A stretch of 51,713 bases of DNA, taken from assembly GCF_000155775.1 (NCBI RefSeq), contig NZ_DS989810.1:296683-348395 (forward strand). The letters run 5' to 3'. Positions 1-9,411 of the stretch are shown here, piece by piece. Both the position numbers and the translations under genes were made by a program. Within the stretch, counting starts at the first letter, position 1. Each line of letters begins with the position of its first letter. Source of the stretch: Glaciecola sp. HTCC2999 (GTDB taxonomy: Bacteria; Pseudomonadota; Gammaproteobacteria; Enterobacterales; Alteromonadaceae). The notes beneath the pieces are model-generated. The model ran no database searches. It was given only the letters and a program-made list of their open reading frames with translations, and was not told where the DNA came from.

Positions 1-81
1 CGAAGGGGACAGAAACTTTTACATTCCTGTTAGAGATAATCTCTAACCTAGGTACAGTTATTATAACTGCATGTGGCAAAT

Positions 82-157
<76 letters not shown>

Positions 158-250
158 GTGTAACTAAACTGGAGTACCATGTTTTGTGCTTCAGTTCCGT
201 GACAGCGATGCGCATATTAAGGACATGGACGCAGAGTGTCAACGCTTTTT

Positions 251-1663
251 TTAAGAATTTTCTCTGATTGCAATAAATTCGAGCGCTTTGTCGATTCTTT
301 CGCCGATTTTAGTCTGTTCCATCAGTACTAAAGTCACATCTAACGAAGGTGAATTGCCTGAACCAGTGCACGCCACACGTAATGGCATCCCTACTTTCCC
401 CATACCGACATCCAAAGTTTCAGCCGTTTGGTTTATCGCAGTTTGAATATGTTCACTCGTCCACTCATTCAATGCTAATAAGTTCTCTTTTACTAACAAC
501 AATGCCTCTTTGGCTACCGGGCGTAAGTGCTTTTTCGCCGCGTTAGCATCAAACTCTGCAAAGTCTTGATAAAAATACGTACTGATTTGTGCCATTTCTA
601 CCAGATTTTTCACACGGTCCGCTTGAATGGCAACAACATCGCTTAATGCGGGTCCTGCATCAGCTGTATTTACACCCATTTGCTCAAAATGCCATGCTAA
701 TGCAGCAGCCACTTCTTCACCAGGTAACGTTTTCATGTAATGTTGGTTTAACCAAATCAATTTTTCTGTATTAAAGGCAGATGCAGATTTACTGATGTTG
801 TCTAAAGAAAAGTGCTCTATCATCTCATCAACACTGAAAATCTCTTGGTCACCATGAGACCAACCTAAGCGCACTAAGTAATTTAATACCGCTTGTGGTA
901 AATAACCTTCATCACGGTATTGCATAACACTTACCGCGCCATGACGCTTAGATAGTTTTTTACCATCATCGCCTAAGATCATCGATACGTGTGCATATTC
1001 GGGGATCGGTGCATTTAACGCTTCAAGGATATTGATTTGACGCGGGGTATTATTAATATGGTCTTCACCGCGAACCACATGCGTTATGCCCATGTCCCAA
1101 TCATCCACTACGACACAGAAGTTATATGTCGGAGCACCATCAGTACGCATGATAATCAAATCGTCCAACTCGGTATTACTGATGCGTATTTCACCACGTA
1201 CGTGATCTTGAATGACTACATCACCGTCTAATGGGTTTTTAAACCGTACAACGTAAGGTGCATCAGCAGGATGATCAGTACGATCGCGCCATGTACCAGG
1301 GTAGCGCGGTTTCTCACCCGCTTGTTCTTGGGCTTCACGGATCGCGTCTAATTCTTCGACACTCATAAAACATTTATAGGCTTTACCTTCGTCCAGTAAT
1401 TGCTGTATTAATGCTTTATATCGATCAAAACGATCGGTTTGATATATAGGACCCGTATCATGGGTTAAGCCTAACCAGGTCATGCCATCTAAAATGGCTT
1501 GTTTGGCTGCATCAGTAGAACGTTCAATATCAGTGTCTTCAATACGTAAGACAAATTCCCCGCCTTGGCTTTTGGCATATAACCAAGAATACAGCGCGGT
1601 ACGTGCGCCACCAACATGAAGATAGCCCGTTGGGCTAGGTGCAAAGCGAGTCACTACAGACAT
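251..1663 (-). CDS. gltX: Glutamyl-tRNA synthetase
   Basis: Cytoplasmic class I aminoacyl-tRNA synthetase that charges tRNA-Glu. The N-terminus carries the HIGH-type signature in [16 protein letters not shown]. The KMSKS-type loop is [11 protein letters not shown], near residue 240. The length of 470 aa equals that of full-length bacterial GltX, so this is not the short GluQ paralogue. The Cys cluster that binds zinc in E. coli GltX is absent: there is a single Cys in KAYKCFMS and no second pair in the RYPGTWRDR region, so this is a zinc-free type. The ATG at 1663 follows an AGGAA ribosome binding site. It is a housekeeping gene that marks the chromosomal edge of the accessory region. Confidence 0.97.
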   Translation of the reverse strand: MSVVTRFAPSPTGYLHVGGARTALYSWLYAKSQGGEFVLRIEDTDIERSTDAAKQAILDGMTWLGLTHDTGPIYQTDRFDRYKALIQQLLDEGKAYKCFMSVEELDAIREAQEQAGEKPRYPGTWRDRTDHPADAPYVVRFKNPLDGDVVIQDHVRGEIRISNTELDDLIIMRTDGAPTYNFCVVVDDWDMGITHVVRGEDHINNTPRQINILEALNAPIPEYAHVSMILGDDGKKLSKRHGAVSVMQYRDEGYLPQAVLNYLVRLGWSHGDQEIFSVDEMIEHFSLDNISKSASAFNTEKLIWLNQHYMKTLPGEEVAAALAWHFEQMGVNTADAGPALSDVVAIQADRVKNLVEMAQISTYFYQDFAEFDANAAKKHLRPVAKEALLLVKENLLALNEWTSEHIQTAINQTAETLDVGMGKVGMPLRVACTGSGNSPSLDVTLVLMEQTKIGERIDKALEFIAIRENS

Positions 1664-1734
1664 GAAAGTTCCTAATCAAAATTTTTTAAGGCGCATATTT
1701 TAGCAAGAACTCTGCGCTAAACCTAACTAAATTT

Positions 1735-3105
1735 TTACCGAAATAGAGAGAAATCGGCAGCGCCAAACCGATTCAGATTAGGAAAGACATCATTAATTTC
1801 ACTGGTTCCTAAACCAAACCACTGCGCAATTTGAGCGCCAAATTGGTCGATAGACGTCGTCGGGATCATGCGTCCATCCCCAAAATCATCAACAGTATTA
1901 ATCACTTGCTCAGGCATATGCCCAAATATTCGACCACCATCAATCGCATCGCCCATGATAATTTGATGCCCTGCCCAACCATGATCAGTGCCATCTCCAT
2001 TTGATGTCAACGTACGACCAAATTCAGACTGTGTAAAGGTCACTACATTTTGAGCTATGCCGCGTGCTTGTAAATCCGCATCAAAACCGGCTAGCGCATG
2101 AGACAATGTTTGTTGTAGACGTGGAAGCAGGTAAGCTTGATCATCGTGTGTATCAAAACCACCAAGTGAAGCGAAAAATATCTGTCGCGGTTGATTTAAT
2201 GATGCTTGGGCTTCAATCATGCGGGCAATCATTTTGAGTTGGTCACCAAGATCGCCGGCTTCACGGTAATCGATGTCAGTGTTTGCTACCGAAGATAATC
2301 CGCTGTTGAGCAGCGTATTATTAGTTCGCACGTTTTTAAGCTTTTGGGCATAGGTCCTTGTGAAAGGATCATCGGCAGCTTCAAGGACCCGCAGATAATG
2401 AGCTATCCGCGTGTCATTCCAACTATGCTCAGGATTAAGTGCACCAAACTGCTCTACCCCGTCTTTATTCATAGCATACTGCTGAGCAATACGCCCACGT
2501 TGAAACAAATTGGTCCCGCCCAACGAAAAGCTCAGTGGTAAGCTGGTATCTGTATCCATGACTAAATCAGCCATCCGCCCGCCCCAACCGGACACGATAT
2601 TGGTATCGGCTAATCCCGATTGCCATAGGGTTTGTTGGTCGTTGTGAGAAAACAGTTGAGGGGGTTGTAAACGCGTATTATTGAGCAATTCAGATTTAGT
2701 CGCAGGTGCGATCATCGGCCCCATGTTACTCACCACAGATGCTCGTCCACGATTAAATAAATCAGCTAACGCATCCGCCGATTGAGGAACGCCTAGATGC
2801 ATCACATCGTTTTGTTGTAAATCAATCAGTTCCTCAAGCGGTATCGCTAAACTTTGGCGCGTCTGCGCATAATTGTTATATTCACCACTAGCGGTCGGCA
2901 CCAACAAATTAAAACTATCATGACCACCATATAAGAAAATACATACGATAGCTTTGTGATCATTAAAACGTGCGGATGATTGTGCACCTAACGCATTAGC
3001 CAGTTGTAACTGTGCCGCCAAACCGGTAGACGTCGTTAATGCCCCAATGCTAGCTAATGATGTTTTTAAGAACCGGCGACGTGAAAATGAAGTTTTAGTA
3101 ATCAT
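1735..3105 (-). CDS. DUF1501 family Tat-exported protein
   Basis: A 456-aa protein of the DUF1501 (PF07394) family, which is related in fold to alkaline phosphatases and sulfatases. The N-terminus has a twin-arginine signal, SRRRFLK, then a hydrophobic stretch ending near TGLAAQLQLANA. Internal family motifs include FLYGGHDSFN near the start, GGFDTHDDQ, TQSEFGRT and GTDHGWAGHQ. The gene follows the broken DUF1800 gene with a 9-bp gap, and its ATG has a clear AGGAGA site. DUF1800 and DUF1501 genes are routinely paired, and their biochemical role is not established. A paralogous pair lies at the right end of the window (48828-51368). Confidence 0.9.
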   Translation of the reverse strand: MITKTSFSRRRFLKTSLASIGALTTSTGLAAQLQLANALGAQSSARFNDHKAIVCIFLYGGHDSFNLLVPTASGEYNNYAQTRQSLAIPLEELIDLQQNDVMHLGVPQSADALADLFNRGRASVVSNMGPMIAPATKSELLNNTRLQPPQLFSHNDQQTLWQSGLADTNIVSGWGGRMADLVMDTDTSLPLSFSLGGTNLFQRGRIAQQYAMNKDGVEQFGALNPEHSWNDTRIAHYLRVLEAADDPFTRTYAQKLKNVRTNNTLLNSGLSSVANTDIDYREAGDLGDQLKMIARMIEAQASLNQPRQIFFASLGGFDTHDDQAYLLPRLQQTLSHALAGFDADLQARGIAQNVVTFTQSEFGRTLTSNGDGTDHGWAGHQIIMGDAIDGGRIFGHMPEQVINTVDDFGDGRMIPTTSIDQFGAQIAQWFGLGTSEINDVFPNLNRFGAADFSLFR

Positions 3106-3114
3106 AATGTTCTC

Positions 3115-4849
3115 CTAACGTTGCACGGCAAATTGCGGTGAACCTGTCACCATAAATGTCATTTCTTTGACCCGTTCAACATCACTCAACCACTCTTTAG
3201 CGACCTGATCATAATCCAAAATCGCTTCACGCATCGTATCGTTCATCCCGCCAGATAATAAGACTAAGTCTAAATAATCCAGTAGCTCCGCTGGGTCATT
3301 TTGCAACATCGATATAAAAGGAGTGAAATCGATAGTCATGGCTCGTTCATGTCCGGCATCTATCTCTTGAGTGGATGGCGTCCACATCGACCACCAGGCA
3401 GCATGATTAGAATTACGTACCATGTAAGTATCATTAATTATTTCTAACTCAGGCGCGACTAACCCCATTTCATTGAGCTCACCGGCAGGAGTAAAGCTAT
3501 CTGAAAAGAAATTAAATACAGAAGGCGATGATAAAGGAGATTGATTAAACACATAGTCATACCATTGTGGTTTATGTGTGTTAGGTTCATAAATCCCAAA
3601 AGCACGGATCATTTGGATCCCACGAATTAATGGCTCTTTGATTTTACCAAACTCTGGAGCTTGGTCCGCAAGCGGTTGCCGCGCTTCTTCATCTAATAAT
3701 ATTTGTTTGACGACGGCCCCTAAGTCCCCTCTTTCTCTGCGCATATCATAAAACTTGAGCAGTACGAGCGATATAGTCAGGCGATGGGTTTGAAGTGACT
3801 AAGCGCTGAATTAAATGCCGCGCCACAAAGGGCCCAACATTAGGATGTTCAAACAAACTATCTAAAGCCATCTGCATGGCCCTTTCACCATCTGTTCCTG
3901 CCTCGACAACCACGCCATTGAGCAATGCTTTACGGACATCTTGAGCATGATATTCAGGGACCAATACCATCTGATTACGAAAATTACGATTTTGCCACCA
4001 ATTATCCCAGGTATTGTAAGTAGTGCCATAAAAGTGCCATCCGGTAAACACATGCGCATATGCTTTGACAGTATCGATATCATAGGTGGGGATCGGTTGT
4101 CCGTCTTGGATTTTGAGGGAACCATCGAGATGGAGTTCATCGAGACCAATCGTAAATAATTGCATGACTTCACGGGCAAAGTTTTCATCCGGGCGAATGT
4201 TGTTGTCCTCATCGGGTTTTTCATTGCCGAGCATATTTAAATACACGCCCATCGCCGGAGATAGCGTTACAAACTCAAGTAAGTCGCGATAATTCCCAAA
4301 AGCATAATCCGCTAATCCATCATAATACGTGGCGATGTCTAAATGACTATTATCCAACGCACTTTTATCAGATATAACAAATAACTGACTCAGCGCAAAC
4401 GCCACACGTTGGCGCAATTGATCCTTACCATGCAAGGCAATCTCAGACCAAGCAGCGTAACGATGACCGCTCCAAGGTAATTCTGCACCATTCTCAATTC
4501 GTGCATTATCATCAGCGTTGAATATTGCCAACGTCTGCGCCCGATGATGGCTTTTTGGTGCATCAAACTGCTCTTCTATCCACATTTCTATGCCTTGGCT
4601 TGCGACAGCATCAATTTCCGCTTTGGTGGGGCCAAAGGTCGCCTGAGTCAATAACCGCGCAGCATCTTGCGGGGTCGTAGAACGATCAATGGGCGTAGTG
4701 GGAGTCGTTGTTGGTGTAGTGGTTGGTGTAGTTGATGGTGTGGTATTAGGGCTGGTAATAACGTTACTAAGGCTAGTCGAGTCGCTACTACCTCCCCCTC
4801 CGCAGCCCCACAGCATAGATGCAAACAAACAGACCCAAATTGCTTTCAT
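3115..4849 (-). pseudogene. DUF1800 family lipoprotein, interrupted by a frameshift
   Basis: Two adjacent reading frames together make one DUF1800 (PF08811) protein. The upstream part (to 3746) has a lipoprotein signal with SMLWGCGGGG, a Thr/Pro-rich linker, and the DUF1800 start AARLLTQATFGPT; it stops after YIARTAQVL. The downstream part (3115 to about 3744) continues in the next frame with RRERGDLGAVVKQILLDEEAR, which normally follows that helix. Removing one T from the GTTTTAT run (3751-3754 on the plus strand) joins the frames as QVYDMRRERG. This is either a real disrupted gene or a single-base homopolymer error. GTG at 4858 and ATG at 4849 are alternative starts; the ATG gives the better signal peptide. 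Confidence 0.82.
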
Positions 4850-4965
4850 ATAAATCACTCAACATTACTTTACCCGTTAAGTTTAGCCTTTATTAACTTA
4901 ATTACAACATTTGCAGAACACCGCTAGTGATATCGGTATATTTTGTAGTCATTTAAAATAAAATA

Positions 4966-4993
4966 TTGACACCACTCCCGTCATGCCTATAAT
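4966..4993 (+). promoter_or_regulatory. Sigma-70 promoter of tRNA-Val
   Basis: A perfect TTGACA (4966-4971) and a perfect TATAAT (4988-4993) are separated by 16 bp. They lie about 44 bp before the 5' end of the tRNA-Val gene on the plus strand. Perfect consensus boxes are typical of stable-RNA promoters. Confidence 0.85.
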
Positions 4994-5036
4994 ACGCACC
5001 ACTTGTTACACAGCTTAACAAGTTTAGTTCCAAAAC

Positions 5037-5112
5037 GGTCGCTTAGCTCAGTTGGGAGAGCATCGCCCTTACAAGGCGAGGGTCACTGGTTCAAGCCCAG
5101 TAGCGACCACCA
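5037..5112 (+). tRNA. tRNA-Val (TAC)
   Basis: A 76-nt cloverleaf with acceptor arms GGTCGCT and AGCGACC, then A and an encoded CCA. The anticodon arm is TCGCC-CTTACAA-GGCGA, which gives anticodon TAC. The D arm has AGCTCAGTTGGGAGAGC and the T arm GGTTCAAGCCC. A consensus promoter precedes it. It is followed directly by repeats derived from its own 3' end. Confidence 0.97.
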
Positions 5113-5280
5113 CTTTCTTCACACATCATCCATTATTAATACCAAACAACTGGTTCAAGTCTTTCAGACCGAGTCACAGTAGCGACCACCATTTTTCCTC
5201 ACACATCATCCATTATTAATACCAAACAACTGGTTCAAGTCTTTCAGACCGAGCCACAGTAGCGACCACTATTTTTCCTC
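5085..5280 (+). repeat. Tandem repeat carrying copies of the tRNA-Val 3' end
   Basis: Three successive units each begin with ACTGGTTCAAG, at 5085 (inside the tRNA), 5149 and 5229. Each also contains CAGTAGCGACCAC, the 3' end of the tRNA, followed by TTCCTCACACATCATCC or a close variant. Units 2 and 3 are exactly 80 bp apart and nearly identical. Unit 1 is 64 bp because it lacks a 16-bp stretch (TCTTTCAGACCGAG...). The third unit decays after TTTTTCCTC. The arrangement resembles the tRNA-3'-end repeats after E. coli tyrT (rtT region). Attachment-site scars are an alternative. Confidence 0.85.
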
Positions 5281-5986
5281 TTTTATATCAATCACTTACT
5301 TACATAAACTCAATAATGACACCCGCTTTAAGCAGGCTAACGTCCTTATTTATCGTCTAAAATAATCATATCTATACAAATTAATAATTTAAGAATTCAT
5401 TATGCTCAAAATTCATGCGATTTTTCGAGTGTCGCCTTTACATATTTAACAAAGTGCGTCGAATCGGTGACGAATCGGTGACGAATATGCGCACAAAAAA
5501 ATCTATAACCCTTTATTTACAAGGTCTACAGAAAGATTTTGATGTTATTGAAAAAACACGCTAAGTGTTTGAGGTGATGTCTTACCACCCTCGAACTCCC
5601 CCAGTTCTACAATACTTTTTTACTTTATCCTGATATTTCGTTGGTATTGTAGACTGCCACCAGAATTATAGACACTCTTAAGCTATTATTTTTGCATAGG
5701 AGAAACAAAATAAGTAATCAAAGATACAGTCCAGAATTTAAAGATGAAGCGGTTCGTCAACTCGTCGACCGAGGACATCATATTGTGATTTTCAATGTAC
5801 CAGGTTAAATTTAACTTAAAGCAGCACAAGAATACATTCAATCTAAATCTCCCTCGGATCTATTAGATGACCTATTTGAGATATGCTTTGGATCTACTTT
5901 GAGTTTTATTTGACTAGATTTGATTAAAATAAACTTAAATCATAGTAATATAAAAAAATAAATAGATTTAGGAATCGATAAAACAT
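5281..5986. other. Intergenic stretch upstream of the first lyase
   Basis: No intact gene is seen. It contains a short direct repeat (GAATCGGTGAC twice near 5460-5483), the IS3-type remnant at 5648-5808, and an AT-rich 180-bp leader before the lyase gene that must hold its promoter. A stretch near 5846-5912 reads as a short open segment (SKSPSDLLDDLFE) without a start codon and may be another gene scrap. Confidence 0.5.
5648..5808 (+). mobile_element. Left-end remnant of an IS3-family element (orfA fragment)
   Basis: From about 5713 the frame reads SNQRYSPEFKDEAVRQLVDR, which matches the conserved N-terminus of IS3-family OrfA (helix-turn-helix transposase subunit). It then loses similarity and stops at 5808. 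The expected ATG is ATA, after an AGGAGAAACAA leader. The sequence starting TGTAGACTGCCACC at 5648 is a plausible terminal repeat. No orfB or right end follows, so this is a degraded fragment unrelated in sequence to the intact element at 43 kb. Confidence 0.55.
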
Positions 5987-7426
5987 ATGTACAGCAAAAC
6001 AGCCACTTGGAGCCAACTCACATCGCTATTAGTGCTCGTCAGTTTATGCAGTGTGTTTAAAGCGAATTCAACTACAAAAGTCGACTATTTTAGTGACAAC
6101 GCATTGGGTAATTCGGTAGCAATTATACAGCACCCTGCAGGTGAGTACATAAACGGAGTAACTTATGTTAGTTATCAAGGGCCTGAAGTCGCACCTTATG
6201 TAGCAGCTTATCATCACAAAACTCAAGAATGGCGAGGGCCATTTAAAGCGGGTGATAGCGATTTAGGTCAACTAATCATCGACAAAGGAAAAGTTGATAG
6301 CCATGGCAAACCCACACTGCTCATTGATGATTTAGGCTATATTCATATTTTTTATGGCGGCCATGGTGCCGGCACAAAATATGGCCCTAACCCATATGGC
6401 CGTGGCGGCTTAGGCCGTAATAAGCATTCGGTATCTAAACGTCCTTACGATATTAGTGAATGGCAAAGTTTAGACAATGTTTCAATATTTGGTACTTATA
6501 ATCAAGCGATTAAAATGGATAACGGTGACATCTATTTAATCTATCGACATGGCGCACATCGCAGTGATTGGGTATATCAAAAATCAACCGATCATGGTCG
6601 TTCTTTTGCTCCAGCTGTCCCCTTCTTAAAAAGTAAGGCTAGAGCCGATATTAAAGCTACAGATAGCTGGTATATTTGGGCAACAAAAGGTCAAGGTGAC
6701 GATATTATTTTGACGTATGATTACCATGTATGCTGGTTTAGAGGTGAAGGCCCAAGAGGTCGAGGACATATCACTCAGCGGCATGATCTTTATTATATGA
6801 TATTAGACACCAAAACCGGAAAGTTGCGTAATATTAATAATCAACCTATCGCGATGCCCGTCACTAAAGAAATAGCCGATAATCAAACGCTCGTTGCACG
6901 TACCGGCAAAGATTGGACATTTAATGGCTCTGCTCATTTAGATGATCAAGGCTTTCCGCATATTGCTATCAATATAGGTAAAGACTTAGGACAAAATACA
7001 GGCGGTCCTAAACAAACTCATTATTACTTCTGGGATGGTACAAACTGGCAAGGTGGTGAACCTGTAAATCTTAGCTCAAACTTAGTTAATACAGATACCC
7101 GAGGTGACTTTTTTATAGATAGTAGTACTAAACAAACTACCTTTTTATTAGGCTACCAAGATAAACAAGATGGGGTTATTGCTACATTTACGCGTAAAAA
7201 TAACGCATCGTCATTTGAAAAAAAACAAGAGTTGTTACGTCGACCGGATGCATCGTGGGCTATTACGTCATTAATTAAAAACGCTCACCCAGAAGCAAGA
7301 CTCATTGTAGCTGAAAAACTAACAGGCCAAAAATGGCATAAGATGTATTTGCTAGGTGATAAGGGACCTATTCAACGACCCATGAGTGGGGCTAAAATAT
7401 TGAAATCAACTGAATTGGCGCAGTAA
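5987..7426 (+). CDS. Exported BNR-type beta-propeller polysaccharide lyase (PL24/PL25-like, putative ulvan lyase)
   Basis: A 479-aa protein with a signal peptide (hydrophobic LTSLLVLVSLCSVF, cleavage near KANS). The rest reads as the BNR_4 seven-bladed propeller seen in ulvan lyases of PL24 and PL25, which cleave the bond between sulfated rhamnose and uronate by beta-elimination. Length is close to the PL25 type. Recognisable parts are DSHGKPTLLIDDLGYIHIFY (about 104-123), GGHGAGTKYG, YLIYRHGAHRSDW (about 183-195) and YDYHVCWFRGEG (about 244-255). His120, His126, Tyr186 and His191 are candidates for catalysis or binding; I cannot map them onto a known structure here. A GGAA site precedes the ATG. 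The gene is transcribed towards the second lyase. The family is well supported; ulvan as substrate is inferred from context. Confidence 0.8.
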   Translation: MYSKTATWSQLTSLLVLVSLCSVFKANSTTKVDYFSDNALGNSVAIIQHPAGEYINGVTYVSYQGPEVAPYVAAYHHKTQEWRGPFKAGDSDLGQLIIDKGKVDSHGKPTLLIDDLGYIHIFYGGHGAGTKYGPNPYGRGGLGRNKHSVSKRPYDISEWQSLDNVSIFGTYNQAIKMDNGDIYLIYRHGAHRSDWVYQKSTDHGRSFAPAVPFLKSKARADIKATDSWYIWATKGQGDDIILTYDYHVCWFRGEGPRGRGHITQRHDLYYMILDTKTGKLRNINNQPIAMPVTKEIADNQTLVARTGKDWTFNGSAHLDDQGFPHIAINIGKDLGQNTGGPKQTHYYFWDGTNWQGGEPVNLSSNLVNTDTRGDFFIDSSTKQTTFLLGYQDKQDGVIATFTRKNNASSFEKKQELLRRPDASWAITSLIKNAHPEARLIVAEKLTGQKWHKMYLLGDKGPIQRPMSGAKILKSTELAQ

Positions 7427-7786
7427 CTATTTAAAACAACTAGGTGCTAATTAGGCTATTCAGAAGGGATTCGTCCATACCCGCCATCTGATGTTGAGCC
7501 ATCTTTTTTTAGTCTGGGCGGGTTTACCAACAAGTCGAAATTGGTAGTTAACCCAGATAACAGAATAGCGGACAAGGATGCAGCAGTTGCTATAAATTTT
7601 TTATCATAACGTTTTAATTTCAACTAATTTAAGTCATAAGTAATCATTTAAAGTCAAATTAATGTATTATCATATAGTCCAAGTAATTTACGATTTATGC
7701 TATTAAAGACTCACAATTTACCTGAATTGATAACAAAGAAGTTAAAACGCCATTTAATAAAATTTATATAAATAGAGATAAGTAAA
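7427..7786. other. Intergenic stretch between the two lyase genes
   Basis: 360 bp, AT-rich towards the right. Near 7460-7530 the minus strand reads KKDGSTSDGGYGRIPSE followed by a stop, with no start or body; this looks like the tail of a lost gene. A pair of inverted 7-mers (ACCCGCC at 7479, GGCGGGT near 7519) flanks a loop of more than 30 nt and is not a convincing terminator. The right half probably carries the promoter of the next gene, but no clear boxes stand out. Confidence 0.4.
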
Positions 7787-9364
7787 ATGATTAAAAAAAG
7801 AATAGTGATGCTTTCTACAATGGCACTGAGCATTTCAGCATGTGGTGGAGGTGGTTCTCCTGAGCAAAAGCCTGTGGTTAATACAACACCTCAACCTATC
7901 ACAAATGTTGTAGGTTCAGTGACAATTCAAGGTAACGCACAGCAAGGTCAAATATTAAAAGCTAATGTATCGGATGAAAACAATGGTGTAGTCACAAATT
8001 CGCCAAGTTATATTTGGTACGCCGATAGTGAGGTGATCGAATCGCAAACACAATCTCAGCTTGAAATAGCAAGATCTGCAGTTGGGAAAAAAATTACAGT
8101 TTCGGTGAGTTACACCGATGGTGACGGTTTTAATGAGAACGTAACATCTGCTCCAACAGATACCGTTATTAAAATTCCTAACGCAGAAGGTAGCATTGCC
8201 ATTTCAAATGAATTAGGTGAAGAGCCCGAACTTATTGTTGCTTCGACCCTAAAAGCTAATATTACAGATGCAAATGGGATATCAGGCGCAATTGAGTATT
8301 TTTGGTATGTTAACGATGAATTAATCTCTGAACAAAACCAAGCAACTTATACTTTAGTTGAAAGTGACGTAGGCCAAAGTATTTTCGTCAGAGTCGAATA
8401 TCAAGACGCCGACGGATACAACGAGTCGATAACGTCAACAAGCACAAAACTGGTGGTATCGAATTTACCAGTTACTAACGGTGAGGATTTTCCTGTAGGC
8501 GCAAGTATTCCGGGTAATACACCTATAGATCGTAATGCTCCAGTATCTGAAGAATCATTTGAACTTGGTGGCTGGAATGCAGGTACAATTAATGGCGATT
8601 ATAATCCTGGACGTGATTCGAGCATTCCGAAACAATTCCGTTTCACCCAATTTCAAAACCCTGACTCGTTCAGTGCGGAAACAACTATTACTCGATTTGG
8701 CGATTATTCCGCCAAATTATATTGGCAAAGTGGCGACCCTGCAAAATGGAACGACGATCCCAATACAATAGATAATGTCGACCGCAAAGCCATGTTACAT
8801 GGCAGAAATGCCAATACCATTACATCAACGGTTTGGCATGGTTTTAGTGTCTATTTTCCAAGTGAAGACATAAATCTGGTCGAAGGTGAAGACCCGTTAT
8901 TCTTCCAATTACATGGCGCGCCAGATCCTGGCGAACCAGGTCGTCAACCACCACTTGCGCTGACCATACAAACCGACGGGTTTTATGTTGGCTATGGTTG
9001 GGATGCTAGAGAATTCAATACATCGACGGGCGGACAAGGTCGCGATAAGTTCCACATTCCACTTAACATGGCGGATTACCAAGATCGTTGGTTGGACTTC
9101 GTGATCGAAGTCAAGGCAGACCCTTTTGAAGAAAAAGGTTTTATCAAATTATGGATCAACGGCAAACAAATGGCTGACATTACCAATATTCAAATAGGTT
9201 ACAACGACGCCAAAGGGTTGTACCCTTCTTGGGGCTGGTACTTCACCGGTACGACTAACGTGACACGTAACAACGACGGTACATTGTACCTTGATGAAAT
9301 TCGCCACGTGGAAGCTGCTGACGCCAACTACTTTGACGTTGCGCCGGGTTATTTTTCAAAATAA
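7787..9364 (+). CDS. Lipoprotein polysaccharide lyase, jelly-roll fold with two Ig-like repeats
   Basis: 525 aa. The N-terminus is a lipoprotein signal ending ISACGGGGS, so the protein is probably anchored in the outer membrane. Residues about 45-120 and 130-220 are two tandem Ig-like repeats: each has a YIWYAD/YFWYVN strand and a VSVSYTDGDGFNE/VRVEYQDADGYNE strand. The C-terminal half (about 280-525) looks like the concanavalin-type jelly roll of PF14099 polysaccharide lyases: STVWHGFSVYFPS, FFQLHGAPDPG, QDRWLDFVIEVKAD, GFIKLWINGKQ, LYLDEIRHV. PL28 ulvan lyases and PL7/PL20 enzymes share this general fold. I cannot fix the family, and substrate is inferred from neighbours. It ends at a bidirectional terminator shared with the convergent isomerase gene. 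Confidence 0.72.
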   Translation: MIKKRIVMLSTMALSISACGGGGSPEQKPVVNTTPQPITNVVGSVTIQGNAQQGQILKANVSDENNGVVTNSPSYIWYADSEVIESQTQSQLEIARSAVGKKITVSVSYTDGDGFNENVTSAPTDTVIKIPNAEGSIAISNELGEEPELIVASTLKANITDANGISGAIEYFWYVNDELISEQNQATYTLVESDVGQSIFVRVEYQDADGYNESITSTSTKLVVSNLPVTNGEDFPVGASIPGNTPIDRNAPVSEESFELGGWNAGTINGDYNPGRDSSIPKQFRFTQFQNPDSFSAETTITRFGDYSAKLYWQSGDPAKWNDDPNTIDNVDRKAMLHGRNANTITSTVWHGFSVYFPSEDINLVEGEDPLFFQLHGAPDPGEPGRQPPLALTIQTDGFYVGYGWDAREFNTSTGGQGRDKFHIPLNMADYQDRWLDFVIEVKADPFEEKGFIKLWINGKQMADITNIQIGYNDAKGLYPSWGWYFTGTTNVTRNNDGTLYLDEIRHVEAADANYFDVAPGYFSK

Positions 9365-9376
9365 GGCTCAGGCACT

Positions 9377-9407
9377 AATAAGCTCCTTTAACGAAAAGGA
9401 GCTTATT
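9377..9407. terminator. Bidirectional terminator between convergent genes
   Basis: A perfect 13-bp inverted repeat, AATAAGCTCCTTT (9377-9389) with AAAGGAGCTTATT (9395-9407), has a 5-nt loop. A/T-rich ends on both sides let it work in both directions. It lies between the lyase gene ending at 9364 and the isomerase gene ending at 9412. Confidence 0.85.
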
Positions 9408-9411
9408 ACCC

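Noticed and set aside
3862..4292. Overlapping frames within the DUF1800 gene
   Set aside because: Composition is unlike a real protein and the DUF1800 frame is continuous here.
7479..7525. Inverted GC-rich 7-mers after the first lyase gene as a terminator
   Set aside because: The loop is over 30 nt and no T-run follows the second arm, so a functional terminator is unlikely.
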